A stretch of DNA of 64,000 nucleotides, from the NCBI GenBank assembly GCA_043228905.1, contig JBHGNT010000014.1, positions 20,956,001-21,020,000 of the forward strand, given 5' to 3'. This DNA is from Azolla caroliniana (taxonomy: Eukaryota; Polypodiophyta). The notes beneath the pieces were generated by a model. It saw only the letters and a program-made list of their open reading frames with translations, had not been told where the DNA came from and made no database searches. The position numbers and the translations under genes were made by a program. Shown here one piece after another: positions 1 through 9,400 of the stretch (the first letter of the stretch is position 1; the number at the start of each line of letters is the position of its first letter).

Positions 1-391
1 CCTCTAGCTCTCGAAAATGCATGTGCTAACAAACCGCATATCACAAAGAGACTTCCCACAACTTCCAAGTTTGTAGGCGTTGTTGCACCTCCACCTGTCG
101 TGTGGTTCAAAGGGCCAATGTTATGAAGTATGTGCTGAATGACATACAACCTTGCCTTGGATGGCCTAACATGTCTTTCTTATAGGTCTAGAGAGAGTGA
201 GTGAGGAAAGCAAGAAATAAAATTAACGTCAGACATACATATGTTAAGAGGCCAGAATAGCCAATAAGACCAAACGAGGGATTTACATCTTAAAATATGT
301 ATGGTGGGAAAGGGCGAAATCCACTCACCCCCACATTTTCTCCTTAATATTACCACCAATCCCATTAGTTAATAATATCAATATTATTTAG
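1..391. other. Intergenic sequence, nothing recognised
   Basis: No reading frame with recognisable protein content, RNA gene or repeat structure was found here. It is mixed-composition plant-like DNA upstream of the gene at 802. It could hold distal promoter sequence or the tail of a neighbouring gene, but nothing in it supports a specific call. Confidence 0.5.
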
Positions 392-416
392 TCGTGACTC
401 GTGACTCGTGACTCGT
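392..416. repeat. Short tandem repeat (TCGTGAC)x3.5
   Basis: Three perfect head-to-tail copies of the 7-mer TCGTGAC are followed by TCGT. This is a minor minisatellite upstream of the gene at 802, with no evident function. Confidence 0.9.
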
Positions 417-455
417 AAGTAGGGGCAACAAAAAGAAGTGAGGAAATTATGTTTC

Positions 456-460
<5 letters not shown>

Positions 461-487
<27 letters not shown>
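461..487. repeat. Microsatellite (ATGT)n
   Basis: About six to seven perfect ATGT units. Any short peptide frame running through it is a by-product of the repeat. Confidence 0.9.
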
Positions 488-714
488 GAGACTGGAGTTA
501 TTCATTGTACATACAGTATTTACAGTTGTCTGTGTCCCACTGCGAAAAAAAGATATTTTTTGCGTGTGCGTATTAATGAATGTACAATGTATGTTAGAGG
601 CGTGCGACGAAAAAATATCTAAAAAAAAGACGAAAGAAAGAAGAGGATAAGGACCCCCAAATCAATAAATATCTCTTTCCTTGCCCAAATAATATCTTTC
701 TTTCGTTCCTTCGT

Positions 715-718
<4 letters not shown>

Positions 719-749
<31 letters not shown>

Positions 750-764
750 GTCTGTCTGTCTGTC
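719..764 (+). promoter_or_regulatory. CT-rich then TGTC-rich leader microsatellite upstream of the gene start
   Basis: A (CT)n run at 719-745 is followed directly by (GTCT)n to 764, only 38 bases before the inferred ATG. The 60 bases before it are also pyrimidine-rich. CT-rich tracts are common around plant transcription starts and in 5' leaders, so this probably lies in the 5' UTR or core promoter of the downstream gene. The transcription start cannot be placed from sequence alone and no convincing TATA box was identified. Confidence 0.45.
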
Positions 765-801
765 ATTTATTTACTTAACTTAACTCGTGCCTGGCTTGGC
801 T

Positions 802-2834
802 ATGGCGTCTGCAGCGATTCATTCGGCAACAACGACCGTCAAACCGAGTCGTAGCGAAGATCTTGTTGATCCTCAACAGCAGATCCTTATAGAAGAAGCT
901 GTTCGCAGAAAGTTTGATGAAGAAGCTCCCAAACGCCATCGCAAACCTCTTCGGAGTGACATCGACAGTGATGGTAATATTCAGACTGAATATTTTGACG
1001 ACCTGAATGATGACCATGAGATGCCCCCTGAGTACATCAAGCTCCAGTCTCTCGTCCATGACTCGCATGATCAGGTATGCTCTCTGTCTCTGTCTGTCTC
1101 TCTCTCCTCCAGGCATTTTTACTATACGTGTGTGTTTCTACTGTATTTAGTGTAATATATTTTACTGTTGTTTTTAAGTCGTATTTCTCTCTCTCTCTCT
1201 ATGGTTATTCACTGCAGATATCTATATATGTATGTATGCTATCTTTGCTGTATATTTCACTGCGATATTTCCCTTTTTGGTCGCTTCACTGGATCTTTCT
1301 CTTTTTGATGTCTTTACTAGATCTATCCATAGTATTTTCTTTGACTCTGAATTTTCTGTTGCCTAAACTGTATGTGTATCACCGGGTCTTCGTCTGGTGT
1401 CTTAATTACAGTATACACATGCCTATTCACTGCGGATATGTATACATGTTTGTTGTCTTTGCTGTATATTTCACTACGATCTTTCCTTTTTCGTTTCTTT
1501 ACTGGATCTACATTGTTCTTTCTTTGACTCTGATCTTTCTGGTGCCTCTACTCTACGCGTATCACCCGTTCTTCTTTTGGTGTCTTAATTACAGTGTACA
1601 CATGCATATATGCATACTTACACTTATTTTTCCAATATGATCTCTTTCTAGTGTCTTGTACTGTCTGTCTGTCTCTAGTCATATGGAATGTAGTCGATTT
1701 CCCATGGATGGCAATGTTCTTCCTCCCTCCCTCTCTCTCTCTCTCTCCTCATCTTACTCTTGTCTATTGCTGCAACCCTGATTTCGTCTAGAGCTCTCTT
1801 CACAGTATCTTTTTTTCCATTTCTTAAGGGCCTAACAAGTGCTATTCATCTTCTGTTTTTTGTGATGGTTTTTAAATTAGCATGTGGTTCAAGAATATCC
1901 CAGTGAAGTTCCAGAGGAATTCGTGGAGACGGAATACTATAAGGATCTGAACTCTGTAGACCAATCCCTACACCATGCGGTATGGCTTGTTGAATTCTGC
2001 AGTCTATTTTTGACATTTTTCAGTGGTAGGTGTGGAGATCAGCTAAATAGATCTATGTATCATATGTTTTGTTGATTGAAATTACTCCTAATATCTTCAT
2101 TCATCATGCCTATTTGAATCCTTTTTGGAGGTAAAAATAAAGTATTTTCTGATCTGTGCTTACGTCATGTCTAGTTGAATCCTTTTTGGAGGTAAAGGTG
2201 ATCATTGCTTTGGTTTGATTGAATTGTGGTTGTTTGTAGTGATTTTGTCGATTAGTTTACTGTGTTGTCTCTGCAATGGCTTCTCGACGAGTTATATTGT
2301 GTTTCTTTGCTTCTGTCTTAGACTGGAACCGGGTTCATTCAAGTGGAAAATAGTTCTATGGCGACGTCTGGATTTGACCTTAAGCACAGTGAGGAAACAC
2401 TGCTTGTGAGGACTAAGAGCCAGAGCAACCCTGCAACGAACGATTGGATTCCTTCTCATGACACAGTAAACTTCTTGCCCCTCTCATCTTTATACCATAC
2501 ATGCTGTCAAATCAAATGCATATCTAGTGCCTTTAAGTTTCTTTTTTTCCCTCCTAAATGTTGAATCTTGATTCATTTATTTTGGCTTGAATTCTAATTT
2601 CCTTTTCTTTGAGGCCGATCTCATGTTTTTCTCTAGAATATAAACTTCAATTCATTTGTTTTTCCTGATTATGCCTCGATGCACGTCTCATTTACATCAT
2701 TTTCTTTAACAATTCGTCTCATTTGCTTTGAATTCATTTCGGTATGTGTTCCCTTTTTTCCTGATCAATGTTTGTTTTCTTGTGGTCAGGTTTCCATTCC
2801 AGCTTCTGATAAACCTCATCGAAGTGAGCCCTGA
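802..2834 (+). CDS. Four-exon plant gene; 186-aa hydrophilic protein with repeated KPxRS(E/D) motifs (MEE59-like?)
   Basis: I modelled four coding exons: 802-1074, 1881-1979, 2322-2465 and 2790-2834 (stop TGA 2832-2834). All three introns are phase 0 with GT-AG ends: CAG|GTATGC...TTAG|CAT, GCG|GTATGG...TTAG|ACT and ACA|GTAAAC...TCAG|GTT. The start is the ATG at 802, which has G at +4; the frame is open a little upstream but has no earlier ATG. The product is 186 aa, strongly hydrophilic and acid-rich, with no signal peptide or membrane segment. KPxRS(E/D) occurs three times, at residues 14-19, 48-53 and 180-185, the last almost at the C terminus. A second internal repeat pairs TEYFDDLND (62-70) with TEYYKDLNS (108-116). 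From memory it resembles a small plant-specific family that includes Arabidopsis MEE59 (maternal effect embryo arrest 59). That assignment is tentative, and no biochemical function can be stated. The gene lies about 3.6 kb from the satellite border. Confidence 0.72.
1207..1604 (+). repeat. Imperfect tandem duplication in intron 1
   Basis: Two diverged copies of a roughly 180-220 bp segment lie end to end. Copy 1 begins ATTCACTGCAGATAT at 1207 and copy 2 ATTCACTGCGGATAT at 1425 (offset 218). Both end in TGTCTTAATTACAGT (1398 and 1581, offset 183), so copy 2 has lost about 35 bp. It accounts for much of the length of intron 1 and for an open but non-coding frame across it. Both copies end in TTACAG, which could act as a decoy acceptor site. 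Confidence 0.8.
2114..2196 (+). repeat. Direct repeat pair in intron 2
   Basis: The 22-bp segment starting TTGAATCCTTTTTGGAGG occurs at 2114-2135 and again at 2175-2196, 61 bp apart. The flanking TCATG(C/T)CTA is also shared. It looks like a small local duplication with no evident function. Confidence 0.85.
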
Positions 2835-2960
2835 AATTTAAATAGCCAAGGCTTTGCTTGTACACCACCAATGTTTATTTCTGCCTTCGTCCTTCTCATT
2901 ATATGATGATGTGTCCATTTTGACCAATCTTGGTTTGATTGTATGTCTGCAGAACTAGAA

Positions 2961-2966
2961 AATAAA
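2961..2966 (+). terminator. Candidate polyadenylation signal of the 802-2834 gene
   Basis: A canonical AATAAA lies 127 bases after the stop codon and is followed by a T-rich stretch. It is the first such hexamer downstream of the coding sequence. The actual cleavage site cannot be read from sequence. Confidence 0.5.
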
Positions 2967-3051
2967 GGGGTCTTTTTTATTATCTTTATTTTTATCTATG
3001 AGTTTGAAAAAGTATTATATTTGGGGCCTTCACAAGAAATGTGGTTATCCT

Positions 3052-3065
3052 CCCCCCCCCCCCCC
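3052..3065. repeat. Homopolymer C14
   Basis: Fourteen consecutive C residues in otherwise AT-rich intergenic DNA. The exact length may be uncertain because homopolymers are error-prone in sequencing. Confidence 0.9.
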
Positions 3066-3322
3066 AATTGCCACCACAAAAGGAAGATAGAATGAATAAG
3101 AAGAAAAACCTGAAAGCATGAAAATGATGAGGATGCCACTTATCAAATCGAGATTGTGCTCATTGCTGAGTAAAACACGGTTTGCCAATTGCAACTCTTG
3201 ATCAATAGGTGGATGTCGATTTGGATTTACTATGATACTACCATCGTTGCCAAATTTACATCAGCAAGTAAGCATTTATGTGTTACAATCATGAGTAGTT
3301 ACTATCAATGCATATATATACC
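3066..3322. other. Intergenic sequence between gene and TIR element
   Basis: No coding frame, RNA gene or repeat could be supported here. It separates the end of the 186-aa gene from the left terminal inverted repeat at 3323. Confidence 0.5.
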
Positions 3323-4072
3323 CATAGATTGACATATTCGCATTCGTGGGGATTACCATACGAATACACATAAGAATACATCAAAAAATATTCGTTAGAA
3401 AAAAGAAGAGTTCCTACTTTTTAGTTTTTAATATATATATCATATAACAAAGAGACTTTCACATTAAATATGGGATATTTAACTTAGACATTAAAAAGGA
3501 GGCTTACACTAAATAATATTTTTATATAATAAATGGAAAACTTAAAAGTTAAAAGTATTTGTTTTATTTTTAATAAATATAAATAAAAAAAATAAAAAAA
3601 TAAAAGGTTCATTAATTTCTCACTTAACTCTCCCACAAAAATTGATATTTTTGTAAGTTATTAAAAGGGAACCTCATGCTAATAAATTATACCCATATGA
3701 AATATCTGCAGTTTGTATTAGACAGCAGAGATGGAAGCATATCTTAAAGTTGTGATGATGGTCAATGCTCGATGAAAGAGGAGAAACTATCTTTTGTTGT
3801 TTGATAAGACTATTCATGTTTTGTATATATGCCTTCACAATAGTAGGGTTGTCAGTTTGCAAGTAGCTATAGCCCACCTACTAACATCTCCCATACATTA
3901 GAATACCCACCTCTATGTGTTGATAAACTGACATAAGAGGTGAATGAGCTTTTAATATGTACCGTCATAGATTGAGCCATGCGTGATATTCTTGAGATTC
4001 GACATCCGTAATATTCGTGGTATTCGAGAATAGAAAATGGCCCTAAGAATATTATAAAACCATTCGTTTACA

Positions 4073-4236
4073 TATACATATACACACATACATACATACA
4101 CATACATATATACACACATACACAAACATATATATACATATACACACACATACATAGATACATATATACACATACATAGATACATATACACACACATACA
4201 TAGATACATATACACACACATAGATATATGTGTACA
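4073..4236. repeat. Compound CA/TA microsatellite
   Basis: This stretch consists of interleaved TACA, CATA and TA units, with a repeating block of about 20-30 bp containing ACATAGATACATATA near 4150-4215. Tyr/Cys/Met/Val-rich frames on the minus strand are products of the repeat and are not genes. Confidence 0.85.
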
Positions 4237-4239
4237 GAG

Positions 4240-4445
4240 ACATACATCAATAATTAATTAACTCATTAATATAATGATTAATTTACTATTAACTAATTAA
4301 TTCACTTAAACATTAATTGATTCACTAATACATTCATCAATTTACAAATACATATCTTAATTCATTAACACATTAATTAATTCATTGGAAAATATTAGTT
4401 AATTAATTAATAATCAATTAATGCATTAATAATTAATTAATTAGG
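4240..4445. repeat. Degenerate ATTAATTA-rich low-complexity tract
   Basis: Repeated TTAATTAATT, ATTCATTAA and ACATTAATT units make up nearly the whole interval, inside the putative TIR element. Nothing coding was seen. Confidence 0.8.
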
Positions 4446-4580
4446 GCTTTGGCAAAACTTAGGGTTTCAATGAAACTCTGAATTTGTAGCGGACAACAGG
4501 ATGTAGGATTAGGTAGAGCATGAGAGGGAGTCGATGACGCATGCCGAAAAGAAGAAATTTTGTCGAAATTAGGATTATGA

Positions 4581-4617
4581 CAGAAATTAGGGTTTTCTGT
4601 TGAAACCCTAATTTCTG
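4581..4617. other. Perfect hairpin carrying telo-box motifs (AAACCCTAA)
   Basis: Positions 4581-4595 are perfectly complementary to 4603-4617, giving a 15-bp stem with a 7-base loop. The stem contains TTAGGGTTT on one arm and AAACCCTAA on the other, the plant telo-box and a single unit of the plant telomere repeat. A further AGGGTTT sits at about 4460. There is no tandem telomeric tract, so this is not a telomere. It may be part of the surrounding element. Confidence 0.7.
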
Positions 4618-4859
4618 GCCGAGAACACGATATAGAGGGAAGCGAGGGTGTAAGTAGCACGCAGAGGGAGTAGGGTGAGGCGTCTTTGCTTCCTGTTGGC
4701 CACTGTTCACTCGCTCGTAAATAAAACACAATTTTTTTAATTTTTTAATTTTTTAATTTTCAAAAAAAAGAAGAAAACGAATATATTTACGTGTATTCGT
4801 ATTCCTATTCGTATGGATTCGTGGGGCAGGCCCCACGAATGCGAATATTTCAATCTATG

Positions 4860-5170
4860 TGTATCGTATATAATGGGTCGCTTGAAAGTATGGGGGTAAG
4901 TTGTACTAGTGTTGACAATGCCTACTTGGACGGGTTGCTTTGTTGGTTTCTTGGTCTGCCAGTCTAGGTAGGGAGTGAGGATATTTGAAAGGTGGGCAAT
5001 ATGTGGTTTGTGTGCATTGATTGCATCAGGACGAGCAGGCTTTGCGAGTAGTCGACTTCTTTTAGGTACCCAAAATTGGGTAGCACCTTTGTGCCATACT
5101 TGGGCTTTGGGAAGTTATTCACGTACTCTCCACATGGCATGTTGCCCTTTTGCGAAGCACGAATGTTTAT
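4860..5170. other. Unassigned sequence between TIR element and retroelement remnant
   Basis: No convincing feature was found. The minus strand has patchy open frames that could be further decayed retroelement sequence continuing from 5171, but no motif supports this. Confidence 0.4.
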
Positions 5171-5920
5171 CTAGTTACGTGGGGGACCTGTCAGGGTTTT
5201 AGTGGCCTTGCTTGTCAGATTCCCAGGAGCCGTTTGTTGGTGGTTTGCATGTTGTTTGGTGGCCTTGGCGGTTGGGCGTACGTGTATGTGGGTTGAGCCC
5301 GGGTAAGACGGTCTACTTGTTGGTATGGTGACAAGTTTATCTGTCTGTGCACCTTTTGCAATCGGGAAGGAGATTGCGTTCTTGCTCAGCAGTAGCAAGC
5401 ACTTGCTTGTGTGCCACCAATCCAAACCGATGAGACAACATGTGTTCAACACCTGTGGTGGGAGGACATGGACCCATACCTTGTGGATATTGTGCTTTGT
5501 CTTGATTTCACAGGGTAATAGTCCGAGGCAACACCACGTACAACCATCGAAACCTCGTACAACCATCGAAACCTTGGAAGACATCACCGCATGGGTTGAA
5601 GTTTGGAAAACCGAGTTGTTCCCAGGCACCAATGTCGATAATTGCCCCGAAGGGCGTGTCGTTGACCCAACATAAGAGTTGGAGTGTTGAAACAATTGAG
5701 TCTATTGCTTTTGCGATGGCCACAAGGTGAGTGTTCCCATAAGGTTTCAATTTTGCCCGTGCATTGTGGAGGTCGGTCAGAAGTCGGGTTAAATGCCCTT
5801 CGGTTGCTTTTAGTTTGGCCTACATATCTCGTTGTCGAGATGTAAGCAACGCTTTTGGAGTGAGGGGTCCATAATAATGTTTTCGTTTACTCCCATTGAT
5901 AAAGCTTGGGATGTCTACTC
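5171..5920 (-). pseudogene. Decayed retroelement-like coding sequence, frameshifted by a 19-bp duplication
   Basis: A minus-strand frame runs from about 5880 towards 5171, with a stop near 5820. It carries a VNDTPFGAIIDIGAW stretch (Asp codon 5634-5636) that faintly resembles a retroviral-type aspartic protease D-x-G-A site. A perfect 19-bp tandem duplication (5537-5555 and 5556-5574) shifts the frame. On the far side another minus-strand frame stays open to 5171, so the two frames look like halves of one former gene. It lies downstream of the integrase remnant on the same strand, where a normal Ty3/gypsy element would not have its protease, so it may be a C-terminal extension, an extra ORF or part of another element. 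Product identity is uncertain. Confidence 0.4.
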
Positions 5921-6451
5921 ATCGAGCGTGCTATCCGACATGCTCTTGTCTTGGTAATCTTTGAAACTATGTAGGGTCCTTCCTTGTGCAACTTACGTGT
6001 CTTTTTGTGTCATTAGGAAGCAAAATTTAGGGACATATCCCCTTGTGCTAGGTCTTTTTCTTTTCTTTTATTGTCCTTCCATGCTTTCTGGTTGGCTTTT
6101 TCTGTTAGGAATGCTTGGAAGGTGAGTTGGTGAGTCTCTATCAACCGTTCAAGGTTTTCTATGCGTGACGGGAGAGGGATCTTGTCCCATCGCTCTTTTA
6201 CAACGATTCTTAGGCTAGGGACAAGGAACTCAACTGGGAGTATTACTTCCAGACCATAGACCAACTTAAAAGGTGTGTGTCGAGTTGTGACCTTGTAAGA
6301 GGCGTGAAAGACCTAGAACGTGGGTTGGAGTTTAGTGTTCCAAATGAACCATGAGGCCGCTATTATCTTTGTAATTACTATACACAACACCTGATTTGTG
6401 CTTTCTGCTTGTTCATTACACTTGGGGTAGTAATGGGAGCTCTTGCGATGT
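5921..6451 (-). pseudogene. Ty3/gypsy retrotransposon integrase C-terminal remnant
   Basis: Read on the minus strand from 6451, the frame begins inside the integrase core with HYYPKCNEQAEST, which matches the usual YYPQxNGQAE block; the likely catalytic Glu codon is 6403-6405. It continues through YKVTTRHTPFKLVYGLE and ILPVEFLVPSLR, typical of Ty3/gypsy integrases, to a GPY motif (GPYIVSK, 5971-5979) that marks the C-terminal domain. In-frame stops at 6313-6315 (TAG) and 6013-6015 (TAA) show it is dead. The first two catalytic Asp residues, reverse transcriptase, RNase H and Gag, which should lie to the right, are missing because satellite DNA begins at 6452. No LTR was found to the left. Confidence 0.85.
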
Positions 6452-9400
6452 TTTGTTCAAACATGCAAATCGAAGTTAACAACGCTAGTTACGATATAGA
6501 ATTAAAAAATCGAGATTTTGAAACTCAGGTCGAGAGACATGACGAAATTAGCATATTTGAGGAGGGAGTTGAGAAGAGCCAGTGAGTAAATTAAAATGGT
6601 CATACCTAGCTCGAGTGATATCGGATTTCTGTGTTCAAACATGCGAATCGAAGCTAACAACGCTAGCTATGATATAGAATTAAAAAATGGAGATTTCGAA
6701 ACTCAGGTCGAGAGACGTGAGGAAATTAGCAAATTTGAGGAGGGAGTTGAGAAGAGCGAGTGAGTAAATTAAAATGTTCATACCTGGCTCGTGTGATATC
6801 GGATTTTTGTGTTCAAACATGCGAATCGAAGCTAACAACGCTAGCTATGATATAGAATTAGAAAATCCAGATTTTGAAACTCAGGTCGAGAGACATGATG
6901 AAATTAGCAAATTTGAGGAAGGACTTGAGAAGAGCTAGTGAGTAAATTAAAATGGTCATACCTGGCTCGTCAAATATCCGATTTCTCTGTTCAAACATGC
7001 GAATCGAAGCTAACAACGCTAGCTATGAATACAATTAAAAAATCGAGATTTTGAAACTCCGGTTGACAGACATGACGAAATTAGCATATTTGAGGAGGTA
7101 GTGGAGAAGAGCTAGTGAGTAAATTAAAATGTTCATAGCTGGCTCGTGTTATATCGGATTTTTGTGTTCAAGACCCGGTGAGTAAATTAAAATGGTCATA
7201 CCTGGCTCGTGTGATATCGGATTTTTGTGTTCAAACATACGAATCGAAGCAAACAACGCTAGCTATGATATAGAGTTAAAAAATCATGATTTTGAAACTC
7301 AGGTCGAGAGACATGACGAAATTAGCAAATTTGGGGAAGGACTTGAGAAGAGCTAGTGAGTAAATTAAAATGGTCATACCTGACTCGTCTAAAATTAGAT
7401 TTCTTTGTTCAAACATGCGAATCGAAGCTAACAACGCTAAATATAATATAGAATTAAAAAATCAATAATTTGAAACTCAGGTCGAAAGACATGACGAAAT
7501 TAACATATTTGAGGAGACAGTTGCGAAGAGCCAGTGAGTAAATTAAAATGTTCACACCTGGCTCATGTGAAATCGGATTTCTGTGTTCAAACATGCGAAT
7601 CGAAGCTAACAACGCTAGCTATGATATAGAATTAAAAAGTTATGATTTTGAAACTCAGGTCGAGAGACAGGACGAAAGTAGCATATTTGAGGAGAGAGTT
7701 GAGAAGAGCGCGTGAGTAAATTAAAATGGTCATACCTGGTTCGTGTGATATCGGATTTCTGTGTTCAAACATGCGAATCGAAGCTAACAACGCTAGCTAT
7801 GATATAGAATTAAAAAATCAAGATTTTGAAACTCACGTCGAGAGACATGACGAAATTACCAAAGATGAGGAGGGAGTTCAGAGAATCCCTTGAGTAAATT
7901 AAAATGTTCATACCTGGCTCGTGTGATATCGGATTTTTGTGTTCAAACATGCGAATCGAAGCTAACAGCGCTACCTATGATATAGAATTAAAAAATCGAG
8001 ATTTTGAAACTCTGGTCGAGAGACATGACGAAATTACAAAATTTGAGGAGGTAGTGGAGAAGACCTTGTGAGTAAATTAAAATGGTCATACCTGGCTCGT
8101 GTGATATCGGATTTTTGTGTTCAAACATGCGAATCGAAGCAGACAACGCTAGCTATGATATAGAATAAAAAAAGCAAGATTTTGGAACTCAAGTAGAGAG
8201 ACGTGAAAAAATTAGCAAATTTGAGGAGGGAGTTGAGAAGAGCAAGTGAGTAAATTAAAGTAATTAAGATTTTGAAACTCAGATCGAGAGACATGACAAA
8301 ATTAGCATATTTGAGGAGGGAGTTGAGAAGAGCGAGTGAGTAATTAAAATGGTCATACCTGGCTCGTTTGATATCGGATTATTGAGTTCAAACATTCAAA
8401 TCGAAGCTAACAACACTAGCTATGATATAGAGTTAAAAAATCAAGATTTTGAAACTCAGGTCGAGAGGCATGAAGAAATTAGAAAATTTGAGGATGGAGT
8501 GGAACAGAGCGAGTGAGTAAGTTAAAATGGTCATACCTGGCTTGTATGATATCGGATTATTGTGTTCAAACATGTGAATTGAAGCTAACAATGCTAGCTA
8601 TGATATAGAATTAAAAAATCAAGATTTTGAAACTCAGGTCGAGAGACATTACGAAATTAGTAAATTTGAGGAGGTAGGGGAGAAGACCCCGTGAGTAAAT
8701 TAAAATCGTCATACCTGGCTGGTGTGATATCAGCTTTTTGTGTTCAAATATGTGAATCGAAGCTAACAACGCTAGCTATGATATAGAATTAAAAAATAAA
8801 GATTTTGAAAATCAGGTCGAGAGACATGACGAAATTAGCAAATTTGAGGAGGTTGGGGAGAAGCCCGGTGAGTAAATTAAAATGTTCATACCTGGCTTGT
8901 GTGATATTGGATTTTTGTGTTCAAACATGCGAATCGAAGCTGACAACGCTAGCTATGATAAAGAATTAAAAAATCGAGATTTCAAAACTCAGGTCGAGAG
9001 ACGTGACGAAATTAGCAAATTTGAGGAGGGAGTTGAGAAGAGCGAGTGAGTAAATTAAAATGTTCATACCTGGCTCGTGTGATATCGGATTTTTGTGTTC
9101 AAACATGCGAATCGAAGCTAACAACGCTAGCTATAATATAGAATGAAAAAATCCAGATTTTGAAACTCAGGTTGAGAGACGTGACAAAATTAGCAAATTT
9201 GAGGAGGGAGTTGAGAAGAGCGAGTGAGTAAATTAAAATCGTCATACCTGGCTGGTGTTATATCGGATTATTGAGTTCAAACATGCGAATCGAAGCTAAC
9301 CGCGCTACCTATGATATAAAATTAAAATATCGACATTTTGAAACTCAGGTCGAGAGACATGACGAAATTACAAAATTTGAGGAGGTAGTGGAGAAGACCC

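Larger units (their letters stand above)
3323..4859. mobile_element. Non-autonomous DNA element with terminal inverted repeats (about 1.5 kb)
   Basis: The left end, 3323-3351 (starting CATAGATTGACATATTCGC), is the reverse complement of 4831-4859 with a single mismatch in 29 positions. Similarity continues inward: CCATACGAATA lies just inside each end, and the right side carries an extra small palindrome around 4821-4840 (ATTCGTGGGG, 4-base centre, CCCCACGAAT). The interior is AT-rich, full of microsatellites, and has no transposase frame. A third copy of the terminal motif CATAGATTGA occurs internally at about 3966, suggesting nesting or internal duplication. A target-site duplication could not be settled because the flanks are (TA)-rich. 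This is consistent with a MITE or foldback-like element; the superfamily is unknown. Confidence 0.6.

Noticed and set aside
775-1116. 113-aa minus-strand ORF opposite exon 1
   Set aside because: It is antisense to the exon 1 coding sequence, which has better protein-like composition and splice sites.
1077-1791. Long open frames across intron 1 (187 aa and 65 aa), hydrophobic
   Set aside because: T-rich intron sequence gives Phe/Leu/Ser/Tyr-rich frames that mimic membrane proteins. Splice sites and phase continuity of the flanking exons explain the region better.
1884-2075. Separate 63-aa gene at 1884
   Set aside because: Its first part is exon 2 of the four-exon gene; the rest reads through the GT donor at 1980 into intron 2.
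3952-4250. Three overlapping Tyr/Cys/Met-rich minus-strand ORFs
   Set aside because: Pure translation of a CA/TA microsatellite in three frames.
4441-4620. Interstitial telomere tract
   Set aside because: Only isolated TTAGGGTTT/AAACCCTAA units occur, with no tandem run.
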